Assembly: GCA_016709305.1 (NCBI GenBank)
Contig: JADJNA010000024.1
Coordinates: forward strand, 49,220 to 113,219
Length of the DNA: 64,000 nucleotides
Direction: 5' to 3'
Source of the DNA: Candidatus Villigracilis saccharophilus
GTDB lineage: Bacteria; Chloroflexota; Anaerolineae; Anaerolineales; Villigracilaceae
Shown here: one piece after another, positions 38,582 through 47,159 of the stretch
Layout: each line of letters opens with the position of its first letter
Position numbering within the stretch: the stretch's first letter is position 1
Notes under the pieces: model-generated
What the model saw: the letters and a program-made list of their open reading frames with translations, nothing else
Told to the model about the DNA's origin: nothing
Databases searched by the model: none
Made by a program: the position numbers and the translations under genes

Positions 38582-40075
38582 ATGAGAGATTTTAATAATT
38601 ACAAAAAAAGGAAGGCAAACAGGACAAGGAGGGCAAAATTTATTGCCCTCCTTGTCCTGTTTTTTGGTGTGTTCGTATTGGTTTTTATAATTTTTGACGG
38701 GTTGAATGTTCGTCAATTAATATCAGAGAGTTCAAAAGCAGGCAGTTTGGGAATGGTTTCCGGGAAAGTGATGATAAAAAATCAGTTGATAAAATTTAAT
38801 CCGGTGTCTGGACCTATATTAAATCCATTAATGGGTTTGTCTCCGTGGGCAACCATAAAGGTGAGTGAACAGCCGCACACTCTTGTTTATGCAGATTTGA
38901 GCTGGAGGGATTTTGAGCCTTTGGAAGGGGTATTTGATTTTGACACATTCGAAAAAAAACAGCAGCTTGCGCGCTGGCGCCAAGAGGGTAAAAGAATTGT
39001 CTTCCGGTTTGTCGTAGATTTCCCAGGTAGTGAATCGCATGTTGATATTCCTGATTGGCTTTTTGAAAAAATAAACAGAGATGGGGAGTTTTACGATAAT
39101 GCTTATGGGAAGGGATTTAGCCCTAACTATTCAAATCCAATATTTATGAAATATCATAATTTGGCAATAAAAGCGCTGGGAAATAGATACGGAAAAGATC
39201 CTTCTATCGCGTTTATCGAATTGGGGAGTCTTGGGCATTGGGGCGAGTGGCATGTCAGTTCCGAGCTAGAGCAGCCGCCCTCTGAGGAAGTTCGAGATCA
39301 GTATGTGTATGATTATAAAGATGCATTTCCGGATACTTTCTTGTTGATGAGACGCCCTTTTTCGATTGCTAAAAAACTGAATTTGGGTCTATTTAATGAT
39401 CAAACAGGTTTTTTGGAAGGCACAAACCTCTGGCTTGAATGGATCGAAAATGGCGGCGCTTATTTACCCGGTGAAGAAAACACCCTTGTGCCCATGCCGG
39501 AGGCATGGAAGACTGCTCCCATTGGCGGGGAGCAGGTTACCAATATAAGTAATGAGGATCTGTACGATCGATATCTTCCAACGACAATTACCCTACTGAC
39601 TGAATCTCACGCGACTTTTATCGGTCCGGGTGGACCATACGAGGTGTTACAGGGCAGCCCGCTACAATCAGGAATTGATCAGGTGTTGTCTACGATTGGA
39701 TATAGATTATCCGTTGTTCAGGTAGAGATGCCGTTTGTGGTTCATAATTCAAAAGAAATCCAGATAAAATTTAGCTTAAGGAACGACGGCATAGCCCCTT
39801 TTTATTACGACTGGCCGGTTCAAGTGTATTTATTTAATGGAAAAGGGGAATTATTAAGCTTTTATCCAATGCAAATGGATATTAGAAAAATATTGCCAAA
39901 CCAAGTCTATAATATTGATTTTATTCTGCCAATGGGTAATTTTGGAAGCGGTAAATATACAATAGGGCTTGCGATTCTGGATCCAATTACCAATCTTCCC
40001 GGGATTGAACTGGCGAATGAAAATCTCCGCGAAGATTTAATTCAGGAAGTTGGAACGTTTGAAATAAAAAGATAA
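38582..40075 (+). CDS. DUF4832 protein, putative membrane-anchored glycoside hydrolase-like
   Basis: 497 residues. After a basic N-terminus there is a signal anchor (FIALLVLFFGVFVLVFIIF). The core is a beta-galactosidase-like TIM barrel of DUF4832 type (NPLMGLSPWATI, YADLSWRDFEP, FIELGSLGHWGEWH), where the Glu residues of the last motif are candidate catalytic acids. A C-terminal beta-sandwich follows (LRNDGIAPFYYDW). It may supply the hydrolase activity that the PelA-like protein lacks. There is no good Shine-Dalgarno before the ATG at 38582, and a terminator-like hairpin lies in its first codons, so its start and expression are uncertain. Confidence 0.72.
   Translation: MRDFNNYKKRKANRTRRAKFIALLVLFFGVFVLVFIIFDGLNVRQLISESSKAGSLGMVSGKVMIKNQLIKFNPVSGPILNPLMGLSPWATIKVSEQPHTLVYADLSWRDFEPLEGVFDFDTFEKKQQLARWRQEGKRIVFRFVVDFPGSESHVDIPDWLFEKINRDGEFYDNAYGKGFSPNYSNPIFMKYHNLAIKALGNRYGKDPSIAFIELGSLGHWGEWHVSSELEQPPSEEVRDQYVYDYKDAFPDTFLLMRRPFSIAKKLNLGLFNDQTGFLEGTNLWLEWIENGGAYLPGEENTLVPMPEAWKTAPIGGEQVTNISNEDLYDRYLPTTITLLTESHATFIGPGGPYEVLQGSPLQSGIDQVLSTIGYRLSVVQVEMPFVVHNSKEIQIKFSLRNDGIAPFYYDWPVQVYLFNGKGELLSFYPMQMDIRKILPNQVYNIDFILPMGNFGSGKYTIGLAILDPITNLPGIELANENLREDLIQEVGTFEIKR
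38617..38666 (+). terminator. strong hairpin with T-run inside the start of the next gene
   Basis: AAACAGGACAAGGAGGGCAA (38617-38636) is exactly complementary to 38643-38662 across a six-base loop, and a T-run follows (38659-38665). It has the form of an intrinsic terminator but lies at codons 13-28 of the DUF4832 reading frame, where its arms encode the start of the transmembrane helix. Confidence 0.8.
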
Positions 40076-40216
40076 TTTTATAAATGGACGTTATGCAAAA
40101 GTAGTTTAGTATTGCATACCACTTATAATTGAAATAAGGCCAGGTCAAAATTTGAAACTTTTGGCGCATTCCGCTGCCGCTAAATATCTTCAAGATATTT
40201 CTGAGCTCAGATCTGC

Positions 40217-40438
40217 CTAAAACTTCTCCCTGGCGGATTGCTCCAAAATAAAAAATCCAAGCTCGATCAGTCGCTTCAAGTTAGAACTATGAACCGGTCT
40301 GCCATTCTCGAGTTTATCCAGCATCCTGAGCAGCGCTCCGCGTACTCCGCTTGCGCGGTGTGCCCAGACTGAATCAGCGGAGATCCTTTCAAGACGGGCA
40401 AGCACGAGTTTTAATTGATCAAATGGTGTTTCATCCAT
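40217..40438 (-). CDS. small helical protein of unknown function
   Basis: 73 residues, entirely helical: DETPFDQLKLVLARLERIS, then VWAHRASGVRGALLRMLD, ending ILEQSAREKF. I have the impression of a conserved small Chloroflexota protein but cannot name it. ATG at 40438 with TTGGAGCACAAATGC upstream. It follows an HD-GYP remnant on the same strand and was perhaps once in an operon with it. Confidence 0.6.
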   Translation of the reverse strand: MDETPFDQLKLVLARLERISADSVWAHRASGVRGALLRMLDKLENGRPVHSSNLKRLIELGFFILEQSAREKF

Positions 40439-40439
40439 G

Positions 40440-40835
40440 CATTTGTGCTCCAACGATGAGTCGAACCCGCAGCCTCCTGCTCCGATGTGCCATATTTTTC
40501 GGTATGCAAAACATGCTGCCGAATGTGAATAAACAGGCATCCCGCCCGCTTTTCTGGCGATTATTCTCCGATATCCGACCACACTGCATTAAATTTGTCC
40601 TGCAATTCAGCAAATACTTTAATAAGGCAGGTTCAAAATGCGTCCCGCTGTCTCGCATAATCAGTTCACAGGTTTCTTGATATGAGACAAGAGATTTATA
40701 AAATTTCTTTGAACGCACAGCATCGTCAACATCCACAATGATAATGCCTTTGCGGGCATTTATGTTCAGTGGCTTGATGTACGCGTTTGAACGGATTGGG
40801 TGGATCCCGGTCATTAGATCATTGAAGAATATCAT
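40440..40835 (-). pseudogene. remnant of an HD-GYP-type phosphodiesterase
   Basis: An open minus-strand frame without a believable start. The stretch KGIIIVDVDDAVRSKKFYKS, then SYQETCELIMRDSGTHFEPALL, matches the C-terminal end of HD-GYP c-di-GMP phosphodiesterases (VDVYDAL...R.Y, then G.HFDP). The catalytic HD and GYP residues are absent and the tail is unrelated text. A decayed fragment. Confidence 0.5.
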
Positions 40836-40944
40836 CGTTGTCTCAAAACTGACTGCAATATTGAAAAAAGCCAGTCTTGGGTAACCCTTAGTCCTCAGAA
40901 GAGAAGGAGGGCTGTGAAGTTAGATTGCCGGGTACAAAAGGATT

Positions 40945-41640
40945 TTATTTTGTTGTTTTATAATTTTTCCAAAACTCGTCATCGGTGGATTTGATCTCGC
41001 CCATCTGTCCCGTGGCAATGAAGACCGTACGTTCACAGATGTTGGTCACACGGTCCGCGACGCGCTCGAGGTTATGAGCCACCCATAACAGCCAATTGGC
41101 TCGTTCAATGGATTTAGGGTCTTGAATGACATACAACATTAGTTCGTGATAAACCTGATTGTAGAGCGCGTCCACCTGGTCATCTTCCACTGGAATGGCC
41201 TTAGCGGTTTCCACATCTTCGTTAATGAAGGCGGTCAGGGCGCGGTGGAGCATGCCAACCCCGATCTCCGCCATGCGCGGAATATCGATCAGCGGCTTGA
41301 GCAAAGTCTCTTCACCCATGCGGACGTTAATGTTGGCGATACCCTTGGCATAATCACCCATGCGTTCGAGTTCGGAGATGATCTCCATGGTGGAAGCCAG
41401 CAGGCGCAGATCGTGCGCCATGGGCTGCTGTGTGGCGATCAGGACCATCAATTGATTCTCGATGTCGAATCGTTTTTTGTTGATCAGCGCATCTCCGGCA
41501 ATGATCTTTTCCGCGCCTTTGATGTCACGCTTCTTCAGCACTTCCACAGAAGTGAGAATGGCTTGTTCCACCATACTGCCCAGCAGAAGCACTTCATCTT
41601 TTACCTGTTGTATCTCATGTTCAAATGTTTTTCGGATCAT
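40945..41640 (-). CDS. phoU: phosphate-specific transport regulator PhoU
   Basis: 231 residues with the duplicated three-helix PhoU fold. Each half has the metal-binding pattern: ASTMEIISELERMGDYAKGIA and LLWVAHNLERVADRVTNICER (E/D-x-x-x-D). PhoU restrains the phosphate-starvation kinase through the Pst transporter and governs phosphate uptake. Last gene of pstSCAB-arsC-phoU, 13 bp after arsC. Identification is secure. Confidence 0.95.
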   Translation of the reverse strand: MIRKTFEHEIQQVKDEVLLLGSMVEQAILTSVEVLKKRDIKGAEKIIAGDALINKKRFDIENQLMVLIATQQPMAHDLRLLASTMEIISELERMGDYAKGIANINVRMGEETLLKPLIDIPRMAEIGVGMLHRALTAFINEDVETAKAIPVEDDQVDALYNQVYHELMLYVIQDPKSIERANWLLWVAHNLERVADRVTNICERTVFIATGQMGEIKSTDDEFWKNYKTTK

Positions 41641-41653
41641 GATATTTTCCTTG

Positions 41654-42102
41654 TTAATGCGACTTATGAAACCCGCTTGGCATGATGTCTTGTTGAGTCA
41701 GCCAAAGGCGCAGACGATCTTCAATTTGATCGCGCACGCGTCGGGTGGAGGTGAGGCGCTGCTCTTCTTCAAATTTGGCGGGGTCATCGAACGGCCAATG
41801 TTCATGCGTTCCCATATTGAGAAATACAGCGGGACAGTTTTGTTCGGCGTCAGAACAGACCGTGATTACATATCCAAAATTGAGCTTGCCCATATACTCC
41901 ATCACAGACTTGGACCATTGGCTTGACATGTCGATCCCAAGTTCGCGCATCACTTCATGTACCTCAGGCAGGATACTGCCTTTTGGCTCAGTGCCTGCGC
42001 TAAAACTTCGAAATGCTCCCCAGCCAGAGCACGCAAGAGTCCCTCCGCCAGTTGGCTGCGCGCTGAGTTGCCCGTGCAAAGAAAAAGTACTTTGGTTTTC
42101 AT
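41654..42102 (-). CDS. arsC: arsenate reductase/low-molecular-weight phosphatase-like protein, frameshifted
   Basis: About 149 residues. From ATG 42102 the first part reads MKTKVLFLCTGNSARSQLAEG, with the CX5R P-loop. The frame then changes at GTTTTAGC (about 42008) to SAGTEPKG...MRELGIDMSSQWSK, VITVCSDAEQNCPAVF with the Cys pair, and HWPFDDPAK. This is the thioredoxin-linked ArsC family. A one-base error in the T run explains the break. Location inside the pst operon is common in Chloroflexota and fits either arsenate that enters by Pst or a phosphatase role. Confidence 0.85.
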
Positions 42103-42143
42103 AAACTCTCCAGTATGTAGTTGCGATGGCGCTTATTTTTTTC

Positions 42144-42232
42144 GAAGCAACCTCCTGTTTGCCGTGAGATTGCTTCCCGCACTGGCGTACAGCGCAAGTG
42201 CGGTCGAGAAGATCACACTCCTCGCACTGATA
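42144..42232. repeat. GCAACCTCC palindromic element between arsC and pstB
   Basis: CGAAGCAACCTCCTGT...GAGATTGCTTC followed by GCACTGGCGTACAGCGCAAGTGC repeats the layout of the element at 5308-5400. It occupies the only sizeable gap in the Pho operon and may form RNA stems there. Confidence 0.55.
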
Positions 42233-42234
42233 TG

Positions 42235-43022
42235 TTACCCAAATCTTCCCGTGACATAATCTTCAGTGCGCTTGTCCGCTCAGGATTGGTGAAGATGCGT
42301 TTGGTTTCTGAATATTCGATTACTGTGCCGGAACGTGAACCTTCCTTATCCAGCATCATCATGGCGGTGTAATCGGATACGCGCGGCCTGCTGCATGTTG
42401 TGCGTGACGATGATGATGGTGTAGTTTTTCTTAAGTTCCTGCATCAGTTCTTCGATGCGCAGTGTGGAGATCGGGTCAAGCGCGGAGGCGGGTTCGTCCA
42501 TGAGAATGATCTCAGGCTGAATGGCGATGGTGCGGGCGATGCACAAGCGCTGCTGCTGTCCGCCTGAAAGCTCATAGGCGCTCTTCTTAAGTACATCTTT
42601 TACTTCATCCCACAGCGCCGCGCCGCGCAGGGATTGCTCCACGAGTTCATCCATGTTTCCTTTGAAACCGTTGATCTTTGCTCCCAGGTGATATTTTCGT
42701 AAATGGATTTTGGGAATGGATTTGGCTTTTGAAAGACCATTCCGATCTTGCGGCGCACTTCCACGGGGTCAATATTCTTGCCATACAGGTTCTGTCCCTG
42801 CAAAAGGATTTCGCCCGTCACATAACTGCTGGGCACAAAATCGTTCATGCGGTTGAAGGCGCGCAGAAGCGTGGATTTTCCGCAGCCTGACGGACCGATG
42901 ATGGCAGTGACCTTTTGCTTTTCGATCTTCATGTTGACTTCGCTGACTGCGGCGAAACTTCCGTAGAAGATGAAGAGATTTTTAGTTTCAATTGCGATTT
43001 CTGGTGTTTGAATATTTTCCAT
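42235..43022 (-). CDS. pstB: phosphate ABC transporter ATP-binding protein PstB, frameshifted in this sequence
   Basis: The protein energises phosphate import. Walker A is GPSGCGKST, the Q-loop is VFQKPNPFPKSI, the signature is ELSGGQQQRL, Walker B is IILMDEPASALDP, and the expected C-terminal TEDYVTGRFG is present. Three frame changes are needed to join these pieces, near 42690, 42360 and 42265. The total length then is about 263 residues, exactly normal. Since pstS, pstC, pstA and phoU are intact, sequencing error is far more likely than loss. Confidence 0.88.
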
Positions 43023-43036
43023 AATTCACTTCCGGG

Positions 43037-44269
43037 TTAGTACTTTCTTTGGACGCGGTTGCGCAGCAGGATAGCACTGGCGTTCAAGGTGAGGAGCAGG
43101 ATGAGCAGGACAATGATGGCGGCTGCCGCGATGGAATGGAATTCAGATTGCGCGCGCGTTGTCCATTGATAGATCTGGATCGGCAGGGCCGTGAACTTCG
43201 AGAACGGCCCGCTGGGGTCGATACTGATGAAGGTGGATGCCCCAACCACGATGAGCGGAGCGGTCTCACCAATGGCGCGCGAGACTGCCAGAATGCTGCC
43301 GGTCAGAATGCCTGGCAGTGCATTTGGAAGTACATGATGCCAGACTGTCTGCCACCGGGTCGCGCCAACCCCAAACGCGGCCTGACGTAAAGAATCAGGC
43401 ACGGCCTTGATGGCTTCCTGGGCATTGATGATGATCAGCGGCAGGACCAGCGTGCCCATCGTCAGTCCGGCGGATAGGATGGTGCGCCCGTTCGAATCTG
43501 TGACGCCGAACAGGCTTCCGCTTGTGAATGGTTCCAGCGCCCGCACAAAGATCGCAAGTCCCAACATGCCATACACAATGCTTGGCACGCCCGCAAGGTT
43601 GTTGATATTGGTTTGAATAACACGGTTGAGGAAATTCTTGCTGGCGTATTCCTGAAGATAAATGGCCGCGCATGTGCCGATCGGCAGGGCGAACAAAATG
43701 GCGATCCCCACCATCCACAACGAGCCGAGGATGGCGGTGCGTACTCCGGCAAACTCAGCTTTTGAAGACATGGGAGTGGTCAGGAATACCGGTGTCAGCC
43801 ATGAGCGGAATTCCAGTTTCGCGTCTGGATATTCCTTTGCCACTTCGGCTTTGATCTCATCGGCTCGAAAGATCGAATCGGTCATTGACCAGGTTTGTTT
43901 TGTGTCGATCTGGATCAGGCGTTCCAGCACCAGCGTGTACAGATCTGACTTGGAGCGTTTGGTCATCGGCTTTTCGTTATCCAACTTGGTAAACGCGCCC
44001 TGGGAAAGATTGGTCGTGAGAATTTCCAGTAATTCCTGTTGATTCAGATCATCCAATGCTTTCGTGGTGAATAAGGCCGGGTCTTTTTTATATTCATAGG
44101 CGACATAACCGAACACGCCGTCTACAACATTGTATAGCAAGGCCAGCAGGCTGAGCAGCGCAATAAACAGGGCTGAGAAAAATAATCCCTGCCATATATT
44201 TGCAGTGCGATAACGTCCGCCCAGCGATCTGCGAAAGTCATCGTCTTTTGGGTAGTGGTTTTGATTCAT
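43037..44269 (-). CDS. pstA: phosphate ABC transporter permease PstA
   Basis: 410 residues, longer than the usual 280-300. Between the first transmembrane helix (LFFSALFIALLSLLALLY) and the second lies an extra soluble domain of about 120 residues (residues 60-180). The permease core follows (MVGIAILFALPIGTCAAIYL, the EAIKAVPDSLRQAAFGVGATRW coupling loop, SRAIGETAPLIVVG). Its start overlaps pstC's stop by four bases. Forms the channel with PstC. Confidence 0.93.
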   Translation of the reverse strand: MNQNHYPKDDDFRRSLGGRYRTANIWQGLFFSALFIALLSLLALLYNVVDGVFGYVAYEYKKDPALFTTKALDDLNQQELLEILTTNLSQGAFTKLDNEKPMTKRSKSDLYTLVLERLIQIDTKQTWSMTDSIFRADEIKAEVAKEYPDAKLEFRSWLTPVFLTTPMSSKAEFAGVRTAILGSLWMVGIAILFALPIGTCAAIYLQEYASKNFLNRVIQTNINNLAGVPSIVYGMLGLAIFVRALEPFTSGSLFGVTDSNGRTILSAGLTMGTLVLPLIIINAQEAIKAVPDSLRQAAFGVGATRWQTVWHHVLPNALPGILTGSILAVSRAIGETAPLIVVGASTFISIDPSGPFSKFTALPIQIYQWTTRAQSEFHSIAAAAIIVLLILLLTLNASAILLRNRVQRKY

Positions 44270-45198
44270 TCGTACCTCTGGCGGAATCTGTTGATGATGG
44301 CCTGGCTGACGAGGTTCAAGACTAACGTCACAAGGAACAACATCAAAGCGATCGCGAAAAGACTGTTGTAATCGATCGAGTTGTAGCTCAGGTCTCCGCC
44401 GCTGATGCGGGCAATGTGGCCGGTCATGGTCTCAGCCGCTTTGTATGGATTGAAGGTGAAATTGGGGCCGGAGCCTGCCGCGACCGCCACGATCATGGTC
44501 TCACCGACAGCGCGGGAAATGCCTATGATCAGCGCCGCGCCGATACCGGATAATGCGGCAGGCAGGACGACCTGGATGCTGGTTTCGAACTTTGTCGCGC
44601 CCATGGCATACGCGCCTTCACGCAGTGCGCGCGGCACAGCACTCAACGCGTCTTCGCTCATGGAGGAGATCAAGGGCAGGATCATGATGCCCATGACAAT
44701 ACCTGCGGAGAGCATGTTGTACACTTCCACGCCGTCACCAAAGATCTTTTGCAGAAGAGGAGTCATGAAGAGCAGGGCGAAATATCCATAGACGACTGTG
44801 GGGATGCCTGCAAGGATCTCAAGGATGGGTTTTAACGCTGAGCGAGCCTTCGGAGAAGCGTATTCACTTAGAAATAACGCAGCAGCCAGTCCAAGTGGAA
44901 GCGAGACGAGTATCGCGATAAAACTGGTGACGAGGGTCGAAGTCACCAACGGCCAGATCCCAAATTTTCCGATCCCCGGTGACCAGGCAGTAGTGCCGAA
45001 GAATTTTGCAAAGGTCACGTCCGGGTCGCCGAAGAACAACCAGGCTTCCTTGCCCAGTTCGTACACGATGGCAAGCGTGATGAAGATGGACAAAACCCCC
45101 GCGATGAATAGCAGGGATTGAATGACAAATTCACCAGGCCGCATTTTCTTTCTCAGGTCAAGCGGGCGGAATGTATTGATCGTGTTTTCTTGTTTCAT
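44266..45198 (-). CDS. pstC: phosphate ABC transporter permease PstC
   Basis: 310 residues with six transmembrane helices. The coupling-loop text is ALSAVPRALREGAYAMGATKF and the core signature is SRAVGETMIVAVAAG. Partner of PstA. Lies 235 bp behind pstS with a hairpin in the gap, so it is probably expressed at a lower level. Confidence 0.94.
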   Translation of the reverse strand: MKQENTINTFRPLDLRKKMRPGEFVIQSLLFIAGVLSIFITLAIVYELGKEAWLFFGDPDVTFAKFFGTTAWSPGIGKFGIWPLVTSTLVTSFIAILVSLPLGLAAALFLSEYASPKARSALKPILEILAGIPTVVYGYFALLFMTPLLQKIFGDGVEVYNMLSAGIVMGIMILPLISSMSEDALSAVPRALREGAYAMGATKFETSIQVVLPAALSGIGAALIIGISRAVGETMIVAVAAGSGPNFTFNPYKAAETMTGHIARISGGDLSYNSIDYNSLFAIALMLFLVTLVLNLVSQAIINRFRQRYE

Positions 45199-45387
45199 TT
45201 TTGCTCATCTTCCATGACGATGGAAACGCCAGTGATGAAGAAGTTTTACACCCAACAGAGATCGGGTAAATTTCACTTAAGAGGAGAAGGTTTTTATATT
45301 GAGTTCTGTTGGGCTTGTTTCAGGATAATCCAAACTCAATATGCCCGAAGGCTCCCGATCATTAGACTAGCTTTATACAGCAAGAAT

Positions 45388-45415
45388 GGGCTGACCTCAA
45401 AAAAGAGACCAGCCC
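45388..45415 (-). terminator. hairpin between pstS and pstC (attenuator or mRNA stabiliser)
   Basis: On the minus strand GGGCTGGTCTC pairs with GAGGTCAGCCC (two G-U pairs) around TTTTTT. No T-run follows, so it is more likely a 3' stabiliser of pstS mRNA or partial terminator. The 235-bp gap holds nothing else. Confidence 0.6.
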
Positions 45416-45433
45416 GAGGTACTTTATTCTTGT

Positions 45434-46507
45434 TTATTTACCTGTGGCTGCCATGAAGGCATCCAAGGAAGCTTGAAGGTCAGCGGCGGGAGCGGGGAAG
45501 TATCCGATATCAATGATGTTGTCATTGACATTGCTCAGGTAGAAGTAGATGAAAGCGGCGACCTGGGGTTTCTCGGTCAGGATCGTAGCATCCGAGTAGA
45601 TAAAGAGCGGGCGGGCGAGAGGATAGGTACCATCATCCACTGTGCCCTGATTGGGCTCAACGCCTTCAACAGCAACAGCCTTCAAAGCGCCGGAGTTTTC
45701 GGAGAAGTATGCGAACCCGAAGTAACCGATGGCATATTTGCTGCCTTCGACGCCCTGAACGAGGACGTTGTCATCTTCGGAGAACTGCGCGCCTTCCAGA
45801 GCAAGCAGGGCTTCTTCACCTGCGGCTACATCGGCTTTGCCATCAGCATTTAGGTACAAAGGAGCAACCACGGCTTCGTTGAAATAATCGAATGTGCCGC
45901 TGTCCGCGCCGGGACCGTACACGAGAATGTCTTCGGCGGGAAAGGCTGCGTCAACTTCATTCCATTTGGTGAACTGGCCTGTGAAGATCTTGCCGAGTTG
46001 TTCCTTGGTGAGTGCGGTGACGAAATCATTGTCAGCGCTCACGACCACGGCGAGGGCATCGGTACCAACGCGGAATTCGATGGCTTCACGGCCGATGGCA
46101 GTACAAGCTTCCTTCTCGCTGTCTTTGATTCCGCGGGAAGCATTGGAGATATCGGATTCACCAGCTGTGCAGAAGCGTTCGAAACCTGCGCCTGTGCCGA
46201 TGCTGTCAACAGTGATGTTGCCAGTGTAACCTTCCTGTTGGAAGAGTTCAGCCATGCGCTCGGAAAGCGGGAACACGGTGGATGAACCAGCGGTGATGAT
46301 GTCGCCCTCAACAGCGTTAGGGGCGTACTTTGCCATCGGGTCTTCAACAACGGCGACAGTTGCTTCTACAACGACAGGGACTTCTGTGGCGGGGGCGACC
46401 GTGGGCTCTACAACGACGGGGGCTTCAGTGGCGGGGGCACCGCAGGCGGCGAGCAGGAGGCTCATAGCCACTACAACAAACAATAATGAACGAACAATTT
46501 TGGTCAT
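45434..46507 (-). CDS. pstS: phosphate-binding lipoprotein PstS
   Basis: 357 residues. Lipobox in MSLLLAACG, then a PTVAPATEVP linker, then the periplasmic binding fold with GSSTVFPLSE, DSIGTGAGFERF, DISNASRGIK and GPGADSGTFDYF, the residues that cradle phosphate. It captures phosphate outside the membrane and delivers it to PstCA. Preceded by a four-unit Pho-box candidate. Confidence 0.95.
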   Translation of the reverse strand: MTKIVRSLLFVVVAMSLLLAACGAPATEAPVVVEPTVAPATEVPVVVEATVAVVEDPMAKYAPNAVEGDIITAGSSTVFPLSERMAELFQQEGYTGNITVDSIGTGAGFERFCTAGESDISNASRGIKDSEKEACTAIGREAIEFRVGTDALAVVVSADNDFVTALTKEQLGKIFTGQFTKWNEVDAAFPAEDILVYGPGADSGTFDYFNEAVVAPLYLNADGKADVAAGEEALLALEGAQFSEDDNVLVQGVEGSKYAIGYFGFAYFSENSGALKAVAVEGVEPNQGTVDDGTYPLARPLFIYSDATILTEKPQVAAFIYFYLSNVNDNIIDIGYFPAPAADLQASLDAFMAATGK

Positions 46508-46557
46508 TTCTATTTTCTCCTATAGTTTTATATAACGATGTGATGATAACCACCCCC

Positions 46558-46596
46558 TCTTAAGGACAATGGAAGAACAGGTTAACGTCTTGTTAA
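46558..46596 (-). promoter_or_regulatory. candidate Pho box: four TTAACA-like hexamers with 11-bp period
   Basis: Read on the minus strand: TTAACA, 5 bases, TTAACC, 5 bases, TTCCAT, 5 bases, TTAAGA. The period is exactly 11 bp as in PhoP boxes of Bacillus (TTAACA with five-base spacers). The box ends about 50 bp before the pstS start, and TATAAA on the minus strand (46527-46532) could be the -10. Confidence 0.7.
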
Positions 46597-46599
46597 GAG

Positions 46600-47150
46600 T
46601 GGAGGCTATCCGCCCAGATCAATAAAAAAACGCCCGTCATTCCTAACAGGAAGCGCCTTTGCGTGGAGGATTAATAGGGAGAGGGAGAACGAACACTGAT
46701 TAATTTTCTGCCACAACAGCAGATTTCATAAGCAGCAGCGACAGCACAAATGATTGGGATCGCCAGTTCCAGTTCTTTAAGGTCTGGAATGGCGCGATAG
46801 GCGGTCAGGTCAAGCTGCGTAGGCGTGAGATTGGATGATTGTTATACCTTCCACAATTTACGCCATACAGTCGCTTCGATAATGTTGAACAACGTTGTGT
46901 CATTTGGGGAAGTCAGAAAATAGCTTGGACACTCTTACGACAACTGTGTCTGCTGAAATCAACGCACATGTTACGCTGGGGTTTGGAAAAAGCAGTCAGC
47001 GTTTTTGATAGAGGGATTCCAAACAGAGAGTAACAAAAAAGACGGGCATTGAAGCACATGCTTTGCGAAACCACTCTTGAAAAGAAACCAACCACCACCC
47101 AATATGAAGAAAATGCAAACCACAACGGTCAAGTCAACTTGCCTCCAAAC
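46600..47150. other. about 550 bp with no supported gene; possible decayed transposon material
   Basis: A minus-strand stretch without start codon (46650-46835) reads TPTQLDLTAYRAIPDLKE and onward, and 46839-47125 has open frames on both strands. None matches a family I know. The position beside a degraded IS21 element suggests insertion-sequence debris. The left end of that element could not be located. Confidence 0.35.
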
Positions 47151-47159
47151 CTACAAAAA

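Noticed and set aside
45118..45456. 112-codon plus-strand frame between pstC and pstS
   Set aside because: No ribosome site or family; overlaps pstC and a hairpin in the operon gap.
46624..47051. GCCCGTC / GACGGGC pair as IS terminal inverted repeats
   Set aside because: Only seven bases pair, and the flanking A-runs lie on the same side of both copies, so they are not inverted.
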